Program-made: the position numbers and the translations under genes
Assembly (NCBI GenBank): GCA_002270565.1
Contig: NQMI01000020.1
Location: forward strand, 299,750-363,749
Origin: Stenocarpella maydis
Taxonomy: Eukaryota; Ascomycota; Sordariomycetes; Diaporthales; Diaporthaceae
Direction: 5' to 3'
DNA: 64,000 bases
The notes under the pieces: generated by a model
What the model was told of the DNA's origin: nothing
Database searches by the model: none
What the model saw: the letters and a program-made list of their open reading frames with translations, nothing else
Part shown: positions 54,901 through 64,000 of the stretch, piece by piece
Position numbering within the stretch: the stretch's first letter is position 1
How the letters are laid out: every line of letters begins with the position of its first letter

Positions 54901-55068
54901 AAGAAACCACTAGTTTTAGTAGGGGGCATGAGATTCTTTAATTATACCCCTAGCTTCTTGCTCCCTTAATATTTTAATAGCAGTCTCCCTTAACGCTCTG
55001 GGGAGCTCAACAGTTTTCATTTAGTATACCTGATAAGGAATTGTCTTAATGGACTGAGGAGGGGCAAT

Positions 55069-55548
55069 ATCTGTATTAATCTGGGAGATATAAGACTAGT
55101 CCCATATAAGAGCTTCTTCTCTATTTTCCAGGAGGTGAGTAAATATCAACTTTTCCTAATTAGAGAGCCCATTATAGTTTCCCATAATAATATACTAAAG
55201 GCGCTCTAGCGTTAATCGCAACCCCTTTGAAATGAAGGAGAATCTGGGTCTGATCCATAAGTTATATTTGCTTCCTCTACTAGCATCAATTAGATACCTA
55301 ACCCTAGCCTTATAGCTTAGCTTCTAATTCACAGTTCCCTCAGGGACAGTGCCATCAGAGGGAAAGTCATCAATAGAGTAGACTTTTACCCCTACCCTTT
55401 TATATAGGATCCTAATAGCTGGAGCGGTTGCCCCCTTTTCTTAGTCCGGATGGAATTAAGTTATAGGTCTCTAGGGTGTACCTATCTAAATAAAAGATTG
55501 CTGATTAGAGTAACCCAATAGGATATTAGGCCCATAGATATAGAGAAA
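55069..55548. repeat. 480-bp duplication, copy with LTR insertion at its end
   Basis: Pairs with 55771-56250. This copy ends exactly where the solo LTR at 55549 begins. Confidence 0.8.
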
Positions 55549-55768
55549 TCTGATGAATTTGTGCTATAAAATAGCATTCAGTTCAGCGTGTGTTTCGGCA
55601 GGGTCGCAGTGTAGTACTCTGAGGCGAATTCGGACAATTGACAATGGTCTGGACAACTTTGTATTGAATTAAGTTGGGCTTCTGTAAGCCCTCCTTATAT
55701 ACCCTCCGACCCTGTCTCACCCCTGGGCACGCTGCGGTAGGCTCTGGTGCAAATTTGCAAATGCCGGA
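55549..55768 (-). mobile_element. Solo LTR, TGTTAAACGG family, copy 3 (cut off by an N)
   Basis: The first 220 bp, in plus-strand order, match copies at 1991, 2978 and 61187. It begins TCTGATGAATTTG after AGAAA and ends at the N at 55769. The rest of the LTR and its right target-site repeat are not in the assembly. Confidence 0.85.
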
Positions 55769-55770
55769 NC

Positions 55771-56250
55771 ATCTATACTGATCTAGGAGACATAAGACCA
55801 GTCTTATATAAGAGCTTCTTCCCTATTCTCCAGGAGGTGAGTAAATATTAACTTTTCCTAATTAAAGAGCCCATTATAGTTTCCCATAATAATATACTAA
55901 AGGCACTCTAGCATTAATTGCAACCCCCTTAGAATAGAGGAGAATCTGGGTCTGATTCATGGGTTATATTTACTTTCCCTACCAGCATTAATTAGATGCC
56001 TAACCCTAGCCTTATGGCTTGGCTTCTAATTCACAGTTCCCTTAGGGATAGTACTATTAGAGGGAAAGTTGTTAATAGGGTGGACTTTTACCCCTACCCT
56101 TTTATATAGGGTCCTAATAGCTAAAGCAGTTGCCCCCTTTTCTTAATCCGGATGGAATCAAGTTGCAGGTCTCTAGGGTATACTCATTTAGATAAAAGAC
56201 TGCTAATTAGAGTAACTTAATAGGATATTAGGCCTATAAATATAAAGAAA
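55771..56250. repeat. 480-bp duplication, copy with the empty insertion site
   Basis: Matches 55069-55548 and runs on through AAAGAAAGGAGGC without the LTR. It carries its own set of transitions. Confidence 0.8.
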
Positions 56251-59200
56251 GGAGGCAAAAAATTTTAGCATTAGGGTTCTGGCTTCCTTATCTAAAAGGC
56301 TCCTAAGGATATTATCATCCTAGGATAACCCGAAATTAGTTTTAAGAGGGTTCATTAGGGCTCTAATTATAACCCGCCTCTAATTAGAGGAGTCTAGCTA
56401 AAGGAGGACCATTATTACTCTCTAAGAAAGGTATTTTCGGGGAACCATTATACCTTCGATAGTAGCCACCTGGAAAGGCTTCTGGTTCCTCCTCCCCAGC
56501 CCATACATTACTTACGACCCATTAAGAGTAATATATGCAAAAAGGAACCCTCTTAATTACTTAAAAGTTAAGTTTGTATCTAAAAAGAAAGGCATCCCTA
56601 AAAGAATGTTATGGGTGGTATTATGCGTTTCATTATCCATAATAAAGAAAATAGCCCTTATCCTATTATAGCTAATATATATTTACTCCTTAATTACTCT
56701 AATTAGTACTAGTAACACTCCATTATAAACTATAGAGTTTATATTTTAGAGTGGAGTATAGGATAACTTATTCTGGTAGTAATAGGATAAAGGAAGAAGA
56801 TTTATCTTAGTACTTATATTTAATAGGGCTGGGAGGATCTTATAGCTCTTTAAAGCAATCCTAACATTTAGGTAGGCAGATCCATAGCAATTATAGTTCA
56901 CTATATTAGCAGTTTAAGATAATATCGAATTTACCTTATACCTGATGATATATATCTGATCAGAGCTCGAGTATTACTTATATCCAATTTTGGATAAAGT
57001 AGAGACCATACTAAGTTCTAAACCTATAGCTTAAGGCATATCCCTATCTGGGACTAGCTTAAAAGGCTACTTATTAAGAGAGGTATTATCCCTGCAAGCA
57101 AGGAGCTCTCTAATTAAAATAGCATTAGTCTTACCAAGCGCGAGAATATCTGAAATTAGCATTTTGATTAAAATAGTAAGGATGGCATCTATAGCCTTGG
57201 CTTTAGGGGTTTAGGGGATTAGGGGTCCTTATTTAGGCTTAGCTTTAATTGATTTTTTAGTCTTGCTTAGACCTATTAGATTACCCTTCATTTTACTTTT
57301 CCTATCCCCAGCTATAGTGGAAGTCTCTTACTAGATTTCTAGCATTATATTCTCTTTATTAAAAATCATCTATAATCTTGAGTTAGAGTTAACGACTGGT
57401 TCTAAGTCTAGCCTAGTACTAAATATTATATTATTAATATCCCAATCAGGGTTGTCTTTATTCATTCTCTTCCTTTTTACAGCATTTATAGCAATTAAGG
57501 GTACTAAAGTTTTCATATATTGGGTTTTATTGCTAATAAATACTGGTTTAGGTCTAGGAATCAATATTACAAAGAGGGAATTCACTTTAGTTTTTAGATT
57601 AAGATCCTAAATCTTCTTTAGTTCCCTAAGAGATATATTGCCCTTAAGTTTGGGGCGGTTGGTGATTAGAGACTAATATCTCTAAATATAAAGTAAGTCC
57701 ATCCTTTCTTTTAAAAGTAAAAATTCCAGATAGCCTCTAGCAAACTTCTTAATACCATAATATTCTATATCCTTATAGAAAGCTAGGGCTATAGGATTAA
57801 GCTAGTTAGATCTGCCTTTATAGATATCCTCTTAAGAGCTAAGGAATACCGAGTTGCTTTCCCATTTAGGAGACTAGATTAGGCTAAGCTTGATGAGTTC
57901 TAGCAATTTGGAGCATTAGTAGGCCCCATAATTAGAGGAAGTACCATATTTATAGCACTTTCTAATCTTGCTATTCCATTAATAGGCTAGCTTAGATATA
58001 TTTTATTAATGGTCTTTAGAGTATCCATTAGTAAAACCATCCTCTTAATTATAATCAGCTTCTAGTAAGTTTAAGGATATAATTGCATTAGGGCTATTAA
58101 GTCCCAAGCGAGCCCAGCTTTAATTATAGCTAAGCACCCTATCAATATATGCTTAATTTATATTAAGTTTATTTAATACAGGCTATAGGCTTTCCGTAAG
58201 GTTATTCTTAGTTATAAACTTAATCTTCATCTAGGCAAACTTATGGGCTAAATCATTTATTAAAGAGTCTTTATTAAACTAGACATTCTTCTGGATGATC
58301 TTATATCCTAGCTAATTAGAGTAAGAGGGGGTTTATACTAATAATTCTATAGTCCTTAGGGCAGATTAAGGCTATAAGTGAGGTATCTTTATAAGCTAAA
58401 TAGGAGGGGAATAGTGAGTTATAAGACCAGCCCCCCTTATATTATTATGCTTATTCTAATGGGAGTACTCTAGTTCCTTATTAATTAGAGAAAGGAGTTC
58501 TATCTTGAAAGTTCTCTAGTTATAAGTTTTAACCTCCTTATTAGATATACTTCTGGTGGCTAATATCTTCTTTAGGGTTAATAGCAAGATTCAATAGAAC
58601 AGCTAGGTTGGTGAGATCAGACTATCATTAGTGGAATCTAGTACCTAATTATAAGTTGCAATCTAGTGCTTCCAGGCTTCCAGATCTTCAATAGGGTAAT
58701 TCCTCCAGATAGTATTAATTACCTCAGATGGATCAGCATAAGAGGCAGCATTATGGATTTAGTAGTGGGCCATTAGCTGGCCTTTCTAACCAACCCAATC
58801 ATGCTCTCCTATAGTGATTATATGAACATCATTAACTAGGCTCGAGGTAGTGCAAACCTATAGAAATAAGCTAAGTACCTAATCCAATGGATACTGGAAC
58901 TAGTTAGCAATAGTCTCCACTGAATTAATAACTTTAATAACATTAGTTCCATTAAATCGCAAAGTTAATTAAAGCACAAATGGCAAGGCCCAAAGGGTAG
59001 CATTTCTAAAGGGCATTAAAGGTATAACAGGCTGAGAAGCTGCCTAAATGGGTAGCACAGGAGCATAACACTCCTAATTAGAGGTCCCAGATAGGGTGGG
59101 GGCAGGTTCCTAAGGAGACCAACATCCTTAAGGTGGACCTTTCTTTAATAAGAGCCCTCTTGCCTTATCTATATCCTGCTCCCTTCCCCTAAAGGGAGAA

Positions 59201-60657
59201 CCTCTAGTAGATGGGGGAGCAGAATGAATATCTTCTATTAAATAAATAAAGGATATAAGTCCTAATTAGTCCCTCACAGTAACAACGGAGGCAAATATTT
59301 CTCTCCACCTTTATATTCTTAGGAGAGGGCCTAATATAAGTGCTATCCGAAGGTATTAAATGTTTCTCTCTACTAGGGGTCTCAAGAGAAGGCAAAAGCA
59401 TAAGTGCTATTCAGGGTCTGCTAAGACGCATACAGGAGTAAATAGGTCCTAATTAGTCCCTCACAATAATAATAAAGTCAAATGTTTTTCCACACCAGAG
59501 CTACTTTCTAAAGAGGCAAGATATAAGTGCTATTTAAGGGTATTAAATGTTTCTCTCCACTAAGTATATCTAGAAGAAGCAAAGGTATTAAGTACTATTC
59601 GAAATTCGCTAAGACACATATAGGAATAACCAGGTATAATCTGAGTAAATGGTATTAGTATAGAAGGTTATATCAAATACTATAAAGTCTTACTATGGTA
59701 GCAGGCAGGAGCTACTCAACTATAAGCAACTAGAGGAGAGGATAATATAAATATTCAGAATACCCTCATGCTGCTAACGCCAGCCATCCTAACCGCAGGG
59801 GGTGCTAATAACAGCGGAAGCTCCAAGCTTACCAATCAGAAGGATAGCAGTCGATAGAGCAGGAACCTCTTTAACTCCCTGCAGAAGCATACAACATTTA
59901 GCACCACTATCACCCAACCCAATATTATATAATATTAAATAATATCTCGGATATAGTATTTAATAGGGTAATTAGATATTATAATAACAACTTGAAAGGG
60001 AAAACTAAAGAGGGGCCTAATTAGTTAAACTAGGGCTTTATTACACCCAGTTTACCCATATTAGGGAATTAGCATGCTAAACCTTCAGGTGCTACATCTA
60101 AGGGCAAGAGAGTTTCAGGTGATATAGGCGGTTAGGATCCACCAAACCTTCTTAATACCAATCCTTTATATCCCTTCTAAGGAAATAAGCCCTAATCAAA
60201 TGCTATTAAATCCGATCGGAATGAATTTCTAAGGCTTAAGGATATAAATCCCTTAGTAGCTTTTCTAAAAACATATAGCTAGGCTAGAGGTTCCATACTT
60301 TACTACTAAATTAAGTATGCCAGGAGGGGGTCCAAGATATAGCCGAGGTAATAAAGTCAGCTCGGTACAGAGATCAGACCAGCCTCACACATACCTACTC
60401 CTATCGCCACTAGGTCAACTATGGGCGACTCAGGAGGGTAAATCTAGCCTTTACATAATAGCAAAATCCTCTATCAAGAGCGAGAGGGCGCTATAGCTCT
60501 AATCAAAATCAAATGGTATCAGAAGTATAGAGATTCACTCCCCCAAAGTAGCCAACAACCTCATAAACAAAACAGGGAATCCAGGCCTAAAAGCCAAGGA
60601 ACTTCATAGTGGCTGAAGAAACCTCGTTAGCTGAAGAAACCTTGTTAGCCAAAGAAA
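56251..60657 (-). pseudogene. Gag and protease region of the gypsy element, degraded
   Basis: Expected position of gag and protease on the minus strand between PBS and RT. Stop codons are dense and only short readable pieces remain. Two 18-bp tandem units lie at about 60615-60650, close to the PBS. Confidence 0.45.
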
Positions 60658-60686
60658 CCCATGTTCGATTCATGGGGCAGATACCA
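60658..60686 (-). other. tRNA-like primer-binding site
   Basis: On the minus strand the sequence next to the 5' LTR starts TGGTATCTGCC. Its complement reads as a tRNA 3' part: a 5-bp T stem with loop TTCGATT, an acceptor strand and CCA. One base separates it from the LTR. The tRNA species was not identified. Confidence 0.7.
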
Positions 60687-60687
60687 G

Positions 60688-61087
60688 TGAAAACGGGCCC
60701 AGAGGGGAGAGCGAGAGGACAAAACCTCCACACACACAAAAAGGCACACGTTCTGCCAGAGCCCTGATCAAGCAACCACCCCGAGAGGAGCGTGGAAGGC
60801 AAGAAGAGGAGCCCCTGACGCGATAGGAGAGTTATGAGGGGAATAGAGGGTGTCAAAAAGGAGAGGCAGAAAAAGAGGGCACAAGAAATAGTTTCACAGT
60901 ACACACGTATATATCTGACAGATACAAATTCACAGGGTATAAAAAGATTGATTTTTCTAGGACTAGAAATTTCTCAAAAGCAACGCAGGAAGGCCCCTTC
61001 TTATAGCCTTGGAGGGAGGGGGGGGGATGCCAAGGCTGGTTTTCCTCCGGATTCCGAAACATGCCGGTTCCCCTAGACCCCGGAACA
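60688..61087 (-). repeat. 5' LTR of the minus-strand gypsy element (little damaged)
   Basis: 400 bp, TG...CA on the minus strand, GC-richer than its partner at 47961 and with far fewer RIP-type changes. Confidence 0.85.
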
Positions 61088-61186
61088 ACACCAACCTTTA
61101 TTGGGTTCAGTAGGTAACCTATAGGGTTTATATTACCAGAGAAGCACAGAGGTGATACTTAACTGAGTTGCAGTATATAAAGATAC

Positions 61187-61780
61187 TCTGATGAATTTGT
61201 GCTATAGAATAGCATTCAGTTCAGCGTGTGTTTCGGCAGGGTCGCAGTGTGGTGCTCTGAGGCGAATTGGGACGATTGACAATGGTCTGGACAACTTTGT
61301 ATTGAATTAAGTTGGGCTTCTGTAAGCCCTCCTTATATACCCTCCGACGTCGTCTCACCCCTGGGCACGCTGCGGTCGGCTCTGGTGCAAATTTGCAAAT
61401 GCCGGAAAATTCGCCCTTCCAACACACCATCTTTGGTTCCAAGCAGCCAGCCAACCATAGCCCTAGCAATGCCCAAATTAAGTACATACAAACTTCAGAA
61501 ATCAGGCTATCCAATGCACTAAGTCATATACTTTTTGGGTAAGAAATAAGGGTAATGCAGAGGTCTGAATTAAGGTGCAAATGCAGGCCAAAATAATCGA
61601 CTCACGGCCACCAAACTCATCTTGCGTCACGCACGCACTGGGCGTACTTAGCGAAAATCGCCTGACTCGCAAGTCTAGGGTAACTCCTTGCTAGGAAGTC
61701 TAGGGTAACTCCTTACAACGAAGTCTAGGGTAACTCCTTGCACGGAGTACCAACGCCCTGCTGAGCGGTTCCGTTTAACA
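61187..61780 (-). mobile_element. Solo LTR, TGTTAAACGG family, copy 4
   Basis: A complete 594-bp copy with 5-bp target-site duplication GATAC (61182-61186 and 61781-61785), different from the ACAGC site of copies 1 and 2. This is an independent insertion and fixes the element's ends. It holds three 25-bp units at 61671-61745, the TATA-like motif and the 97-codon minus ORF. Confidence 0.9.
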
Positions 61781-61785
61781 GATAC

Positions 61786-62171
61786 TATTCACGAAGAGGG
61801 TATGATCAGAAGCTGTAAGGCTATCTAGTTGGTAGGACTAAATACTTAAATTAACGACTAAAGAGTCTATTCTATAAAAGCTATCTACTATAGTAATAAC
61901 TAAATCCTTATATATTCTGACTCTTTATCTATCCTTAATAGTAGACTCTATAGACTGCTTGTTAACTTGCATGATCCAGCCTTATAGTTAACTAGACCGT
62001 TTATTAGCCTATCAGCCCACCCTAGTTTATAGATCCCTAACCCTAACCCTGATCATCTACTGCGTTATTATTGACTCAGATAGGGAAACATTCCTAGGCT
62101 TTTAATATAGCTACTTAGGGTTATCTTCTGCAGTACTTAGCAGCTAATAGGTATATATTTATAATATTATT
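61786..62171. other. RIP-like AT-rich spacer
   Basis: No readable coding sequence. It lies between the solo LTR and the LTR at 62172. Confidence 0.5.
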
Positions 62172-62622
62172 GTTATGAACCCGTATCCATCGGCTAATGA
62201 CTACCGCAGAAGACAACCCCACAGGACATAGGCCAGCTCCCAAAATGTTATCCTACCTGATCTAAGCAGTAAGCCACCCCACTTGGGTTAGGGTTAGGGA
62301 CCCACCTGAATTAATAAGATCAATATCAACTCCATCAAGCAGCACCTAATCAATAGACTTACTATCAATCCTATCAAGTTACTAAAGAGTTAGAACATAT
62401 ATACAAATATAGTTATTACTAATAGTAGATAGCTTTTATAGAATAGACTCTTTAGTCATCAATCTAAGTATTCAGTTTACCTACTAAATAGCCTTATAGC
62501 TAGTAATTATTATTAGTTAAAAACGAATATTGCTTAATTACTATCTTATAATATATTCTAAATTTAAACCCTTAATCTCTTAGGTTTAAAGGAACTTAGA
62601 ACCCTTTCATTATTACATTTTA
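62172..62622 (+). mobile_element. 5' LTR of a plus-strand chromovirus relic
   Basis: Begins TGTTATGAACCC and ends near CATTATTACA. It aligns with 4383-4843 in several blocks. A gag-like region follows about 350 bp downstream on the same strand. Ends are approximate. Confidence 0.65.
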
Positions 62623-62959
62623 ATGACTCTTATTTATATATTGTAATGCAGACTTTAAGCAATATTATATATAAACCCCTTTATGATATCTAGACTTAAT
62701 AACCTCCCATAGGTAATAAATGTTACTAACGCTTACGGCAGAATAAACGATTAATAGCTTTAGCAACTAATTAATAAAGTTAACTACCTTCAGACTTTTA
62801 TTAATAGTGAGTCTGACAAAAGAATAAAATAAAATAACTTAGGAATGAAGTTACTAACCTATAGACTGCTGCAAATATCATCAATATACCTCTCTTAAGT
62901 AAGAAAAACATCAAACTTAATAGTCCGGCTACTTACAATAGAACCTCTAAGCAACTCCA

Positions 62960-63740
62960 AGCCCACCTAACCCAGGTTAGGGCCTACTAACGCTTCCACT
63001 AACTAGATAAACAGCCGGAAGGAAAAAGGGTTATATATATAGCCTCCTTCCTAAAGGGAAGGGCCCTAGCTTGATTTAAATCCTACCTTACAGACTATAT
63101 AAATATTAAAACCTTTAAGGATTATAAGAAAGAAACTTAGGAAATCTTTAGCAAGTATAAAAACTATAAAGACACCCTAAAGACCCTCTTCTAGGACCCC
63201 AATAAAAATAATAAGCTAAATAGGAACTCTTAACGCTATACTATAGAATTTAGAAAGATCTATATATAAATTAATTATATAAATAACACCAAGATCTTTA
63301 TATTCTATTCAAAACTTAAAGAAGAAGGGAAGGATGACTTAGCTAGATAAAATAGGCCCAATAAACTTCTATAATGCATTAAGCTAGCCATTAAAATCAA
63401 TAACTAGCTCTATATAAGATGCTAGGAAAAATAAAAAGATACTTCTCAACCGCCCAGATATAATAGTTACAAGTACAAACCCAATACAAGCAGGAAGTAT
63501 CAGAAGTCAAGCACCTAATGGGAATAATACAAAGGACGTATAGAATTTAACGCTATCCAAAAGAAATCCATAAATAAGAAGAATATTAAGTACTATAACT
63601 GCAACAAGATAGGATACTTTACATTAGAATGCAGAACTCCAAAGAGAAATAAGGACTAAAAGCCTATACTACAAGGCCCTAGATAAGCCAATGCTCCTAT
63701 AAAAGAACTATAATAAATTAGTATAGCCTTACAATCTCCC
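62960..63740 (+). pseudogene. Gag relic with CCHC-type zinc knuckle
   Basis: The plus-strand frame through stops reads IASFLKGRALA, FKSYLTDYINIKTF, then a basic region and YYNCNKIGYFTLECRTPK near 63590-63650. This matches a gag zinc knuckle (C-x2-C-x4-H-x4-C) in which the first Cys and the His have changed to Tyr, as RIP would cause. It is the 5' coding part of the same family as the relic at 1-1990. Confidence 0.75.
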
Positions 63741-63815
63741 CCTTAGTTAAAGCAAAAATGGGAGCTTAAAGACAAGTACTATATCTATAGAGCAGCAGTA
63801 TATAACTAATGCTAA

Positions 63816-64000
63816 TGTTAAACGGAACCGCTCAGCAAGGAGTTACCCTAGACTTGCGAGTCAGGCGATTTTCGCTAAGTACGCCCAGTGCGTGCGTGAC
63901 GCAAGATGAGTTTGGTGGCCGTGAGTCGATTATTTTGGCCTGCATTTGCACCTTAATTCAGACCTCTGCATTACCCTTATTTCTTACCCAAAAAGTATAT
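63816..64000 (+). mobile_element. LTR of the TGTTAAACGG family, copy 5 (runs off the window)
   Basis: Starts TGTTAAACGG on the plus strand, opposite to all other copies. It has one 25-bp unit instead of three and lacks the spacer next to them. It is otherwise close to the others. It lies in or next to the gag relic. Confidence 0.85.

Larger units (their letters stand above)
47961..61087 (-). mobile_element. Ty3/gypsy LTR retrotransposon, minus strand, RIP-degraded, with nested insertion
   Basis: Two LTRs (47961-48355 and 60688-61087), a polypurine tract next to the first and a primer-binding site next to the second define a minus-strand element of about 13.1 kb. Pol motifs survive in order on the minus strand. 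RT has YGLPMGAMNSV near 54650-54680, and RPFLNDIVV near 54565, where Asp has become Asn as expected from RIP. RNase H has NASLDGWG near 54060-54090. The integrase zinc region has ECSRCNKWD near 53260. The body is longer than usual because of a solo LTR at 55549, duplications at single-N joints and probably other nested sequence between 48370 and 52600. All coding is broken by stops. No matching target-site duplication was found. Confidence 0.85.

Overview
The window reads as filamentous ascomycete DNA, most likely a Sordariomycete (inferred from gene families and style; the species is not identified). Its genes have short GT-AG introns of about 60-190 bp, and there are Zn(II)2Cys6, MATA_HMG, 2EXR and fungal rhodopsin-like proteins, a Grg1/CCG-1 type stress gene and an NRPS-like reductase. 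The transposon blocks are AT-rich, TpA-rich and full of stop codons made by transitions, as expected from repeat-induced point mutation (RIP).

Layout. Positions 1 to about 4,850 and about 47,530 to 64,000 are RIP-degraded, nested LTR-retrotransposon DNA. The left block holds the 3' end of a chromodomain Ty3/gypsy element (integrase, chromodomain, LTR), a minus-strand relic of a coiled-coil gene, and two copies of a young LTR family (TGTTAAACGG...). The right block holds a 13 kb minus-strand gypsy element with both LTRs, PBS, PPT and relic RT, RNase H and integrase, then the 5' LTR and gag of a second element related to the left one. Three more young LTR copies lie in it. Five single-N characters mark assembly joints, and three of them join duplicated sequence.

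The gene island (about 5.2-47.5 kb) carries, left to right: a Zn2Cys6 regulator; a SnoaL/NTF2-like protein (three exons, minus); an alpha/beta-hydrolase-fold pseudoenzyme fused to a basic coiled coil; an adenylation-thiolation-reductase NRPS-like enzyme (minus); a CHR-family chromate transporter (four exons, minus); a broken SDR; a seven-helix rhodopsin-like membrane protein (five exons, minus); an SDR (three exons, plus); an M28 peptidase with an in-frame stop (minus); a MATA_HMG protein; a DUF1810 protein (minus); a broken and an intact 2EXR gene; an unrecognised decayed gene; the small Grg1-like gene; a frameshifted zinc-finger-like relic (minus); a truncated serine carboxypeptidase (minus); and an acidic two-finger C2H2 protein (minus).

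The left half (regulator, SnoaL-like protein, A-T-R enzyme, transporter, SDR) could be a small-molecule biosynthetic locus, with the regulator controlling the A-T-R enzyme; this is inference from gene content. From about 31 to 43 kb, broken genes outnumber intact ones, which fits a decaying accessory region between heterochromatin-like blocks. All exon coordinates come from reading splice signals and frame by eye. No RNA or database evidence was available.
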